Made by a program: the position numbers and the translations under genes. A model generated the notes under the pieces. It was not told where the DNA came from. It worked only from the letters and a program-made list of their open reading frames with translations, and searched no databases. Below, piece after piece: positions 7,936 through 15,623 of a stretch of DNA of 64,000 nucleotides. The stretch spans positions 62,001-126,000 of the forward strand of contig JAWCLO010000003.1 of the NCBI GenBank assembly GCA_038850735.1, read 5' to 3'. Position 1 is the first letter of the stretch. Every line of letters begins with the position of its first letter. The DNA comes from Methanomassiliicoccales archaeon (GTDB taxonomy: Archaea; Thermoplasmatota; Thermoplasmata; Methanomassiliicoccales; JACIVX01).

Positions 7936-9915
7936 TTATTGCGTGTCTATACTGGTAGGATTGTTTTGAGAGGAAAGGGGTGAATGAAATGCAAATTCCA
8001 CTTCTTTCCAAGCCTTGGCGAGCAGTTTCTGGTAGAACTCGACGTCAAAGCTTGCTGAGCTCGAAGTTGCATCAACAATCCATTTTCTTGCATCTACAAC
8101 GAGATACTCAATTTCCATACCTGGACTTACTGGGATATTGCTCTCAGAAAGTGCCTTCACCGCCGAGGCTTCAAGACAGCGTTTTGCATAATTGAGTGTG
8201 CTGATTCTTCTCCTGATTTTCATTTCTTGAGGATCAGCATTTGGAACAGCCTTAACATATTTATCATAAAGAGCCTCGAGGCTCGCTCTCATCATCAACA
8301 TTTTTCTGGCATCCTCCAAACCCGACATCAGCGTGAACATCTCCTCCTGCATCTTCTTTACATAGATCGGCACATCATCTCTTCTTGCCATTACGCCTCT
8401 TAATTTCATTTCTCCGTTTGATAGGCGCCCGAAATAGCGGTTATATGCTCCGCTCCCATCCTCCATCGGCAAAAAGACGATCCAGCTGTATTCCTCAATT
8501 TCTGTCGGTATCTCTATTTCCTTCTCAACTGCCTCTCTGAATGTTTCCACATTTTCTCCCTTCACCCAGAGGCAATCAACAATTCCATGAAGGACATCCA
8601 TTCCCATGGATTCCGCGATTTCCTTGACGCGGATCAGGATCTCTCTAGCAGCGGAGGTGATTCGCTCATGCACCTCTATGCTACCGAATTTTGCATTTCT
8701 GTACCCTGTATATCCAAAACAGGTCACGAGCATCCATTTGAGTATTGAATCAAGTTGGGAGTATCGTTTATTGAAGCGTTTCTTCTTTTTTGTCAAGAGC
8801 CGCATTTTGAGGAGAGGTTCAATAACTTCTGGCAGAAACCCCCTCACTTCTCCCTCAAGACTTTCTGGCGAGAGATTATACTTTACAATGATGAAGGGAT
8901 AAAGGGATGTGAAGTCAAGCTGATATACGTTCTCGTAGAGACCTGGCTCAGGTTGAAATATCATTCCTCCCTTATCCATTGCTTTTAAGTCTCTGAAGCG
9001 CCGTAGCTGCTCAGCATCACTCTTTCTGAACGGGATTGCGATTCCACGCCTGATGGCCTCGTAGACCTCGTATGAAGAGATCAGCGTGCCGGGAGTGAAT
9101 CTGGAAGTGAAATTTGGAGACAATCCAGTTAATCGTGATGCGAGAATCACACCATCCAACCCACTCTCTGAGTAAGTGAAACTGTTTTTCGTATCGATCA
9201 AAATGCGCCCTTGTGGTATGATTGAGCTCCCTCGGTAGTTGACTTTACCATAACTCCAGTAAGATTTGGAAGAGATTGCATGGTACCTTCCGCTTCTGCT
9301 CATCGGAACTTCAATTTTATAGATTCTACTCTTTCTCAGAATGATTGGGGTCCATAAATCTGCATATGGAAAGAGCATGATATCCGGATCTAAGGTATAC
9401 AGAAGCGATGAAAAGTCTGAGAGGATTTGTTTTTCTCTCCCCATCAGCACAGTCTTTTCTTCGCTCTCTACTTCAATCAAATGAATTTCGCAGGTCTGTG
9501 GGTTCCCGTCAACACGCAGGGTCATCGTTACCAATGGCATATCAAAGTCCAGAGAATAACGAAATTCTCCAGCAGCGGTGCACATGGGGAGACCGCGCTC
9601 AGCAATAAAACGATGATCCTTTCTCAGATCGACGTTGAAGAGTTCAGATGCGAATCTCGTCTGCTTTTCGATCTTTTCCGCCACATCAATAGGTGCGTAA
9701 ACCGCATAGCCATCGAGCGTTCCATAAATTGTCCTGAACGAACATTCTTCGACTTTGTATCTTGTAGCTATTGATTCTGCAATCGTGGAACCCAGATGTT
9801 TGTCATGGAAGTGGACAAAAAATGGTGGAGAGTAGCCTTCACAAACGTGCCTTGTCTTATTATCTTTAACCCATAGTTCAACGCATTTTCCGTATGAAGA
9901 ATCAAAGATCCACAT
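7936..9915 (-). CDS. Degenerate family B DNA polymerase (PolB2/Dpo2 type)
   Basis: A 659-residue family B polymerase, shorter than replicative PolB. Polymerase motif A is VYQLDFTSLYPF and keeps the metal-binding Asp. Motif B is altered, with VTCFGYTGY where NSxYGYxG is usual. Motif C reads HGIVDCLWV instead of YGDTDS, so the first Asp is lost and the second kept. The exonuclease motifs look degenerate: LDFDM at Exo I, and no Asp at the usual Exo II position. This pattern matches the archaeal PolB2 clade, considered inactivated or specialised for damaged DNA. In Sulfolobales the homologue Dpo2 is DNA-damage inducible. Its start overlaps the small upstream gene by 14 bp. Activity cannot be predicted with certainty. 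Confidence 0.88.
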   Translation of the reverse strand: MWIFDSSYGKCVELWVKDNKTRHVCEGYSPPFFVHFHDKHLGSTIAESIATRYKVEECSFRTIYGTLDGYAVYAPIDVAEKIEKQTRFASELFNVDLRKDHRFIAERGLPMCTAAGEFRYSLDFDMPLVTMTLRVDGNPQTCEIHLIEVESEEKTVLMGREKQILSDFSSLLYTLDPDIMLFPYADLWTPIILRKSRIYKIEVPMSRSGRYHAISSKSYWSYGKVNYRGSSIIPQGRILIDTKNSFTYSESGLDGVILASRLTGLSPNFTSRFTPGTLISSYEVYEAIRRGIAIPFRKSDAEQLRRFRDLKAMDKGGMIFQPEPGLYENVYQLDFTSLYPFIIVKYNLSPESLEGEVRGFLPEVIEPLLKMRLLTKKKKRFNKRYSQLDSILKWMLVTCFGYTGYRNAKFGSIEVHERITSAAREILIRVKEIAESMGMDVLHGIVDCLWVKGENVETFREAVEKEIEIPTEIEEYSWIVFLPMEDGSGAYNRYFGRLSNGEMKLRGVMARRDDVPIYVKKMQEEMFTLMSGLEDARKMLMMRASLEALYDKYVKAVPNADPQEMKIRRRISTLNYAKRCLEASAVKALSESNIPVSPGMEIEYLVVDARKWIVDATSSSASFDVEFYQKLLAKAWKEVEFAFHSPLSSQNNPTSIDTQ

Positions 9916-10138
9916 CGTTTTTCTCCAATCGTTTCATCATTTCAACGAAGACGGCAAAAACTGAAGCTTCCAGGGGATCGTCGAATGCGTAAAAGACGTC
10001 GCTCGAGTGCTTTTCAATCATCTCAGCAAGGCGCTCTGCATATTTTTTCTCGTCTTCCTTCAGTGCTCTGCCAGCTTTTTCCCACCGTTTGGCGGTTCGC
10101 TTGACTTCCATCCTTATACTCTCCGTACTCCTACCCAT
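9902..10138 (-). CDS. Small charged helical protein of the PolB2 operon
   Basis: A 78-residue protein without a recognised domain name. The first half is very rich in Lys, Arg and Glu and is predicted to be helical. The second half (VFYAFDDPLEASVFAVFVEMMKRLEKN) is amphipathic. The ATG is preceded by GGAGG at ideal spacing. It overlaps the polymerase start by 14 bp and the upstream RecA-like gene by 25 bp, so the three genes should be translated together. I infer a partner or regulator of the degenerate polymerase. It is not a tRNA-binding or HTH protein by any motif I can see. Confidence 0.85.
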   Translation of the reverse strand: MGRSTESIRMEVKRTAKRWEKAGRALKEDEKKYAERLAEMIEKHSSDVFYAFDDPLEASVFAVFVEMMKRLEKNDVDL

Positions 10139-10626
10139 GCGAATTCCTCCAGCTTTCTTTGGACGGGACGAGGGATTTTCTCTCGCACACGACGATCGAA
10201 TTCTGTCACGAAGAAAACGCGGTGAGCTTTTTCAGAGGCAGCTTGAATGAATTGATCGACTCTTGGCGAGTAAAGCAGAACGGTCGTTGAGGAGGCAAGC
10301 TCCCGCAGCAGGAGAAGCACTTGATCTGAAAGCTCTTCATGTTCTGAGAAGAGTGTTGGGTCGTATTCGATGAAGATAAATGAGTGGTGGTGTTCTTTGA
10401 GGATCTTTATCAGTTGAAATACTGTGAACGCCCGACGCACGTCGAACTCGCTAAATCTGCGATTGAGTCTGCTGAGTATTGTTGAATAGTTTCCAGAGAT
10501 ATAGAGAAGAAGATAATTCTGAAGATCAAGGTGTTCGTTGAATATGGTCAGCGCTACTTCTTCCGGCGCGATGAGGAGGTTGAACGCCCCTTCTTGAATG
10601 TAAATCGACTGCGTCGAGAGCTTCAT
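10114..10626 (-). CDS. RecA/RadA-like protein lacking a P-loop, PolB2 operon
   Basis: A 170-residue protein whose strand-helix pattern resembles a RecA-fold core. HSFIFIEYDP looks like a Walker B strand, and STTVLLYSP and HRVFFVTEF look like later core strands. No GxxxxGK(S/T) Walker A motif is present, so ATP hydrolysis is unlikely. It is the first gene of a three-gene overlapping operon with the small helical protein and the degenerate family B polymerase. A scaffolding role or a RadA-modulating role in damage tolerance is an inference. An AT-rich TATA-like stretch lies 25-40 bp upstream of the ATG. Confidence 0.8.
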   Translation of the reverse strand: MKLSTQSIYIQEGAFNLLIAPEEVALTIFNEHLDLQNYLLLYISGNYSTILSRLNRRFSEFDVRRAFTVFQLIKILKEHHHSFIFIEYDPTLFSEHEELSDQVLLLLRELASSTTVLLYSPRVDQFIQAASEKAHRVFFVTEFDRRVREKIPRPVQRKLEEFAWVGVRRV

Positions 10627-10649
10627 GTTTCACTATCTAAACCTACTTC

Positions 10650-10664
10650 ATTTAAGAATTAAAA
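10650..10664 (-). promoter_or_regulatory. Putative TATA region of the PolB2 operon
   Basis: On the minus strand, TTTTAATTCTTAAAT lies about 24-38 bp upstream of the ATG of the RecA-like gene. This is compatible with a leaderless transcript. No clear damage-box motif is visible. Confidence 0.4.
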
Positions 10665-10890
10665 GGAAGAAGGGGAGAGTAAACCGAAAGTGCTTCTCCA
10701 TATGCGTGTGTATCTCATCACCTTCAAAAATAAATATTTCGATTCAAAAATTTTGAATGCCAGGCATCTCAAACCAGAAGCTGTAGTGGGTAAGGATTAT
10801 ACCATACCCGATGGAATTCCAAAGTTCAGTGAGCAGAGCTCTACAAATCCATTTCGCGTGTATCCCGGCGCCTTGTGGAATTGATGACTA

Positions 10891-11138
10891 TCAGTGGACA
10901 CAGCCTCGATGGTCCCAGACGAGTGCACATTCATCGAATTCTTCGCATTCGAGGCATGTATCTATTTCTTTCGAGGTTACGCAATCGTAAACTTTGCACT
11001 GATACCGAGAGGAATGTTTCATCTCTTCCAGGCAGCCCTCACATTCATCTCCTTAAAAGGGGCATTTTCGCAGGCTCTCTCGCACGCGCCGACGACAACT
11101 ATCAACTGTGTTTTTGTAGCATATGGTATAAACTCCAT
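10891..11138 (-). pseudogene. DUF3795-type Cys-rich protein, frameshifted
   Basis: Two overlapping minus-strand frames together form one Cys-rich protein of about 82 residues. The first frame starts at the ATG at 11136-11138 and gives GACERACENAPFK. The second gives GDECEGCLEEMKHSS, then CKVYDC, CLECEEFDEC and a stop at 10891-10893. The order and spacing of Cys pairs match the intact DUF3795-like protein at 61327-61602 (CGNDCSDC, CDGCL, CEVYQC, CTECSEFKSC). One missing G within AAGGAGATG would join the frames. Either the gene is decaying, or a G was lost in the consensus. DUF3795 has no established function; the Cys pairs suggest metal binding. Confidence 0.7.
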
Positions 11139-11490
11139 TGAATACGAATCCTCAAACTGATTTCCATGAATCTGCTACTTCTGAGCCTCACCACGTCAAT
11201 GATTACTATCATATATCAATGCTGATCAAGCAATTTGTTCACCCAAAAATGCATAAATCAAAGACCGTTCAACGAAATCTAGATCAAGAGTATATCGAAT
11301 GAGGTAAATGCATCAAAATTTTGCACGCAGTTGATTATTCGCTGGACTCGGATTATCGAAAACAAAAGACGGATGGCGTGTGGAAGTCTCGTCGAAAATG
11401 GCTTTTATCATGAAACCTATCTTTTCAATTTGAGACGGGTCTCAAGAGAAATGCGAAGGCAATATTGCGGTAACCACTGAAGGATTGAAG
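11139..11490. other. Intergenic, no feature recognised
   Basis: About 350 bp between the frameshifted DUF3795 gene and the AlkD-like gene. No convincing coding frame, RNA gene or repeat was seen. An AAGGA sequence just before 11491 may serve as the ribosome binding site of the next gene. Confidence 0.5.
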
Positions 11491-12213
11491 ATGAACTCCG
11501 AAGAAAGGGAATATGAGAGCATTTTTAATGAATTGAAAAAGTTATGTAGGCCTGAAGCAGCAGAAGGCATGGCGCGATTTGGTATCAAATCAACCAACGT
11601 CTACGGCGTCTCAATTCCAAATCTGAGGAGAATGGCAAGAAAAATCGGAAGAAATCATTCTCTTGCCCAGCCACTGTGGTCCTCAGCGATCCATGAAGCG
11701 CGCATACTTGCGAGCATGATTGACGATCCAGATCAAGTGACAGAAAAGCAAATGGATTGCTGGATCAAGGATTTTGATTCTTGGGATCTCTGTGATCAAT
11801 GTTGCATGAATTTGTTTAGAAAAACAAGTGTAGCGTGGAAGAAGGCGATTGAATGGGCAGAAGAACGCACGGGGGAATTCGAAAGGCACGCTGGGTTCGC
11901 CCTGATGGCGTGCCTAGCGTGGTACGATAAGGAATCATCTGACGAGGACTTCTTGAGTTTTCTAACCGTAATAGAACAGGGAGCGGATGACGAGAGAAAT
12001 TATGTCAAGAAAGCAGTTAACTGGGCGCTGAGGAATATAGGAAAGCGAAATCAGTATTTGAATAGGCGAGCGATTGAAACCGCGGCAAAAATCGCGAAAA
12101 CAGATTCAAGAAGTGCTAAATGGATCGCTGCGGATGCGATTCGAGAATTGACAAGCGATGCTGTAAAAGGACGACTTGATATGATTCGCGACGCTGAAGA
12201 AGTTAGCCGATAA
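11491..12213 (+). CDS. DNA alkylation repair protein, AlkD-like HEAT-repeat family
   Basis: A 240-residue all-helical protein of the AlkD/AlkC family of HEAT-like DNA glycosylases. The family's N-terminal region is visible as FGIKSTNVYGVSIPNLRRMAR. The central segment WIKDFDSWDLCDQCC and the C-terminal ERNYVKKAVNWALRNIGKRN, which normally contributes to DNA binding, are both conserved. Characterised members excise N3- and N7-alkylpurines. The start is the ATG at 11491; an in-frame TTG at 11485 is possible. It stands alone, about 1 kb from the PolB2 damage-tolerance operon and divergent from it. Confidence 0.9.
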   Translation: MNSEEREYESIFNELKKLCRPEAAEGMARFGIKSTNVYGVSIPNLRRMARKIGRNHSLAQPLWSSAIHEARILASMIDDPDQVTEKQMDCWIKDFDSWDLCDQCCMNLFRKTSVAWKKAIEWAEERTGEFERHAGFALMACLAWYDKESSDEDFLSFLTVIEQGADDERNYVKKAVNWALRNIGKRNQYLNRRAIETAAKIAKTDSRSAKWIAADAIRELTSDAVKGRLDMIRDAEEVSR

Positions 12214-12853
12214 GATCTACACAAATCCATTTCCCGTTTATATTCTCATGTTGTTGATCTTGATTACATGTTTCTTGGTAAATTTGCTTTGCACATTATT
12301 TCTTCGAATTAACGCATTTCGATTAGATTCGATTACGCAGGATTGGCGGATGGACGATGCTTATCGTATTGAATTCTCAATCCAGATACATCCAATCTAA
12401 AAGAAATTCTTGACGGCGATGAGCATATTGCAGTAAGTGCCAAACGCCACTTCAAAGTTCAACATACTCTATTGTGTTCATTCTGTGAATTTATCTGGCG
12501 AGTCCAATACCAACGAATGCTAGCGCTCATTGTAGATGCTTAAAACGAGCACTTTTTCGAAGAAAAAAAATTATCAAAGCAATTATCATGTGATAAAAAG
12601 AGAAGCTTACTTTGAAAATGAGTTCGATCGAAACTTCCTATATACTGCGTCTCGGAAAGGTTTATCGCAATTCTAGAGGACGGCACTAAGTCATAGAATT
12701 TGCATGAAAGAGTTGCATCCTTTCTTCGTCTCATTCTTTTTAGTTTGATTAGAAATAAAAGAGCTGTCCCATGCATTATGGCAGCAACCTGAGTGCAAAG
12801 CGACAAAGATTATATTGGTGTGTGAACACTCGAATACTGATGGAGTGGATATA
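12214..12853. other. Intergenic, no gene recognised
   Basis: A 640-bp AT-rich stretch between the AlkD-like and cupin genes. The open frames present have atypical composition and no recognisable motif. The segment GGAGTGGAT just before 12854 probably provides the cupin gene's ribosome binding site. No RNA gene or repeat array was seen. Confidence 0.5.
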
Positions 12854-13195
12854 ATGAAGGTATTCAGTGTTGGGGATGCAAAGACTTTTCAAAATGTGCA
12901 TGGAGTTGATGCAAGGAAGATCTATGACAGCGAACATGCTGAGGTGATACACATGGCACTCGCGCCGGGGCAGTCTCTAAAGAAACACACCACGCCCGTG
13001 GACGTATTCTTCTATATCCTTGAAGGCAAAGGCATAGTCGAAATCGGCGACGAAGCTGAAGAGGTAAAAAGGGACATGCTCATCGACAGTCCTAAGGGCA
13101 TACCGCATCTTGTGCGGAATACTGGTGACAGTCTCCTCCGATTCCTAGTTATTAAGGTTCCGAAGCAAAAGGAGCCAACAAAGGTTCATCAATAG
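12854..13195 (+). CDS. Small cupin-domain protein
   Basis: A 113-residue single-domain cupin. Cupin motif 1 appears as PGQSLKKHTTPVDVFFYILEGKG. It has one His, while the second His of the usual G(X)5HXH is Thr. Motif 2 appears as DSPKGIPHLVRNTGD. A beta-barrel that binds metal or a small ligand is expected, but the reaction is unknown. The ATG at 12854 is preferred because a GGAGTGG motif precedes it and because the longer in-frame extension lacks cupin character. The gene is isolated. Confidence 0.85.
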   Translation: MKVFSVGDAKTFQNVHGVDARKIYDSEHAEVIHMALAPGQSLKKHTTPVDVFFYILEGKGIVEIGDEAEEVKRDMLIDSPKGIPHLVRNTGDSLLRFLVIKVPKQKEPTKVHQ

Positions 13196-13522
13196 CCACA
13201 TGTACTTCACCGCCGTTGCCGCCAAGAAGCATGAATACAAGCATCCTTCTGCGCAACTCATCTCAAGGTACGGCGCAACTGTCGTCCAATAAAACACGGA
13301 ACCTCTTACCGAAATTCGCCACGAAACCTGGTTCTCAGATGTCCTCGTTTTTTGAACAAGATCGTTTATCAAACGTCGGTCGTTTATTTGTTCTACTCCT
13401 CGATGCGCGCAGTATTGGTCGCATTGAACGTATTCATCTGCCAAATATTTTGCCAGATTTTTTTGCTACGCTGATATACGAAAGAAATCAAGACACTCTG
13501 CCCTGATCCAAATAATATCCAG
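13196..13522. other. Intergenic, no feature recognised
   Basis: About 330 bp between the cupin gene and the convergent amidotransferase gene. Open frames exist on both strands but show no recognisable domain or plausible start context. I cannot exclude a decayed gene fragment. Confidence 0.4.
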
Positions 13523-14302
13523 CTATACAACTATTCTTTGGATATCTAGATTGGAATCCACAACAAGTAGCTCTCCGAGTTTCAATTCCTCCCATTTCTC
13601 ATCATCAGTCAGTTTCTCCGATGAAATCAAAACAGCCTCCTCGCCCCATAAAGATTTGCTTCGAATCAACTGACCTGTTGAGGAATTATGTTCATAGGGA
13701 CCACTTTCTTTTGAGCATCTTTTCAGAAAATATAGAGTGTAATGATTACGATTAGATGATGCATCCCTGAATGCATAAAGATTGTTGCCATCTGATAAAA
13801 TGAAATTTAGTCCACTGTAATAGGATTTCTTGAGCACCTTGACCGCACTTCTTATCGAATCAACCATGTCGTGAGTTTTCTCAAGGAACTGCATGATCAG
13901 CAAAAAATACGCCTCGGAATCCGTCTGGCTATTTAATTCCTTTTTGAATCTATTGTCGAGATTCTCCAGAATCCAAATTCGATCTACACCCCCATTGTGG
14001 GCAAAAACAAAGTTCTTGTATACAAAAGGATGGGCGTTTTCGCTCGTTGGAGCTCCGTTGGTGGCATGTCTTACGTGAGAAACAATAATCTTAGAATTAA
14101 CACTTTTTACTCTCTCAAATCGGTAATCCCTTTGATCTTCTTTACCTTCTTTGAAGAACTTTGGAACACCATTTTCATACCATCCGATTCCCCACCCATG
14201 AGGATTATCCCTAGTCAAACTCACAAATGGTTTATCTGCTCCAAAGAAAGAAAATTGGATATCGACAGGCCTATTAGCGATTATACCGAAGAGTCGGCAC
14301 AT
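13523..14302 (-). CDS. Class II glutamine amidotransferase (YafJ/Gn-AT_II type)
   Basis: A 259-residue N-terminal-nucleophile amidotransferase. The start at 14300-14302 places Cys at position 2 (MCRLFGIIANRP), as required after removal of the initiator Met. Further family marks are NPHGWGIGWY, SHVRHATNG and FAHNGG, which form the glutaminase site, and the segment LNSQTDSEAYFLLI. There is no attached synthase domain, so the acceptor of the ammonia, if any, is unknown. The gene is isolated and convergent with the cupin gene. Confidence 0.9.
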   Translation of the reverse strand: MCRLFGIIANRPVDIQFSFFGADKPFVSLTRDNPHGWGIGWYENGVPKFFKEGKEDQRDYRFERVKSVNSKIIVSHVRHATNGAPTSENAHPFVYKNFVFAHNGGVDRIWILENLDNRFKKELNSQTDSEAYFLLIMQFLEKTHDMVDSIRSAVKVLKKSYYSGLNFILSDGNNLYAFRDASSNRNHYTLYFLKRCSKESGPYEHNSSTGQLIRSKSLWGEEAVLISSEKLTDDEKWEELKLGELLVVDSNLDIQRIVV

Positions 14303-14628
14303 ACTATATCCCCAACCGTATGTGTAGCAAATAATCACTTGACTTTATTAGATTTTTCGAAATCGGCGTCTTGGCCTGGCATCCTCATTCTGATCGTATC
14401 CTCAAAATACCTGTCTGGGGTTTATCTAATCGTATGGACACCGACTCTTCAATACGTAAATAGAATAATTCCAGAATTGCCTCTTCTATTGTTTAGATTG
14501 AAAATGTTCTGTAGAAAAAAGCAAAAATTATGCAAGGGATATAGATAAAATGTAAGAAAGCATATCTCCGGTGATTGGAATTGAAACGAGAAGTAAATTA
14601 AACACATGATCAAACTGGAGGGACTGCC
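14303..14628. other. Divergent intergenic region
   Basis: About 325 bp between the amidotransferase (leftward) and the small HTH protein (rightward). It should hold both promoters. The rightward gene has GGAGG just upstream of its TTG. No coding frame with a recognisable product was seen. Confidence 0.45.
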
Positions 14629-14847
14629 TTGGGAAGATCAAGATCCTCGATCGACGTCAAAAGAATCCTTGAATTAAGGCTGAACGGAATGAGCTACAGG
14701 CAGATCGCAAGGGAAATGGGTGTGTCGCATTCAACCGTTGCAAGAATTCTCAACGATGACTGCGAGGCCTGTCGTATTGATGCCGGAGGAGGACAATGCA
14801 CTCGGAACTCCCCCGTTAGAAAACGGAAGATTGAGAACAGGAAATAA
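14629..14847 (+). CDS. Small helix-turn-helix DNA-binding protein
   Basis: A 72-residue protein. Residues ~10-40 form a resolvase/Hin-like HTH (LNGMSYRQIAREMGVSHSTV). The C-terminal tail is short and has two Cys. It starts at a TTG preceded by GGAGGG at good spacing. It sits about 140 bp upstream of the TusA-DsrE-IscS-IscU cluster on the same strand and could regulate it. That link is inferred from position only. Confidence 0.7.
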   Translation: MGRSRSSIDVKRILELRLNGMSYRQIAREMGVSHSTVARILNDDCEACRIDAGGGQCTRNSPVRKRKIENRK

Positions 14848-14989
14848 ATTTTTACAATCGTCTTTGATTTTTGGTTGTACCAAAATCTCTTTTCTCTTTT
14901 CACAAATCGAAATTTCACCGCACATCGTTTCAATTAAGACATTAACAAAGTTTTTATTCATCTTGCTCACCTTGTAATTTACGATTGTT

Positions 14990-15226
14990 ATGAAAATTGA
15001 ACCTGATAGAAAGCTGGATTGCATTGGCCTTTTTTGCCCCGAACCTGTGTTTCGGACAAGAATGGAGCTTGACGAGATGCGTGTAGGAGAAGTTCTAGAG
15101 GTCTCAGCAGACGATCCAGCTGCAGAGGATGATATACGAAGCCTCGTAAGAAGCCTCGAACAGGAAGTCGTAAGTGTGGATAGAAAAGGTAACCAGGTTC
15201 GAATTTTGATAAGAAAAGTAAAATGA
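14990..15226 (+). CDS. TusA/SirA-family sulfur carrier protein
   Basis: A 78-residue TusA-like protein. The sulfur-carrier motif CPxP is present as LFCPEPVF, with an additional Cys five residues before it. TusA proteins accept persulfide sulfur and pass it to partners such as DsrE-type proteins. It is the first gene of a compact cluster. It is followed after 22 bp by a DsrE-like gene, then by a lysine-less IscS, IscU and a zinc-ribbon-like gene. An internal sulfur relay is therefore plausible. Confidence 0.92.
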   Translation: MKIEPDRKLDCIGLFCPEPVFRTRMELDEMRVGEVLEVSADDPAAEDDIRSLVRSLEQEVVSVDRKGNQVRILIRKVK

Positions 15227-15248
15227 TGAATTTTGGAGGCATGATGTT

Positions 15249-15617
15249 ATGTCTGAAAAGAAAAAAATACTGTATGTACAGACAAGTGGATTGGATGCGC
15301 CAGAAAGAACTTATGCTCCGTTCATTTTGGCAACAACGGCTGCCATGATGAATATGGAGGCTACGATCTATTTCTTGATTAAAGGAGTCACAATAGTGAA
15401 AAAAGGAGAGGCAGAAAAAATCAAGCTCGGCGCCTTCCCTTCTTTAAAAGAAGTCATGGACCAGGCGGTAAAGGCAGGAGTGAAGCTCATGGTCTGCGAG
15501 CAGAGCTGCACTTTACTCGGAATTCCTCGTGGCGATTTCGAGCCCGAGGCCAAAATTGTAGGTGCAGCGACTCTGAATGATTTAGTCGTGAGTTCAGATG
15601 CCGTAATCTGCTTCTGA
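15249..15617 (+). CDS. DsrE/DsrF-like family protein
   Basis: A 122-residue protein of the DsrE superfamily. It has an N-terminal Rossmann-like start (KKILYVQTSGLDAPERTYAPF) and a Cys-containing loop LMVCEQSCTLLGIP where the family places its persulfide-carrying Cys. Two cysteines in that loop, and one at the extreme C-terminus (VICF), could carry sulfur. Family members bind persulfide and exchange it with TusA. Its position between TusA and IscS supports such a role. GGAGG precedes the ATG. Confidence 0.88.
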   Translation: MSEKKKILYVQTSGLDAPERTYAPFILATTAAMMNMEATIYFLIKGVTIVKKGEAEKIKLGAFPSLKEVMDQAVKAGVKLMVCEQSCTLLGIPRGDFEPEAKIVGAATLNDLVVSSDAVICF

Positions 15618-15623
15618 TAGCTG

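Noticed and set aside
10690-10884. A 64-codon plus-strand frame downstream of the PolB2 promoter
   Set aside because: No recognisable domain, no ribosome binding site and no neighbour that supports it.
10841-12243. Two similar phrases (CTACAAATCCATTTCGCGTGTAT at 10841 and a related one at 12217) flanking the AlkD-like gene
   Set aside because: Only about 20 bases are similar with gaps, there is no inverted-repeat or duplication structure, and no transposase is nearby.
13216-13506. A 96-codon frame between the cupin and amidotransferase genes
   Set aside because: Serine- and threonine-rich without any motif, and no start context. It seems to be non-coding or decayed DNA.
14576-14583. ATTGAAAC near 14576 as a third CRISPR-like terminus
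   Set aside because: Only the eight-base core matches, without a GTT-type start at repeat distance. It shows that the core occurs by chance.
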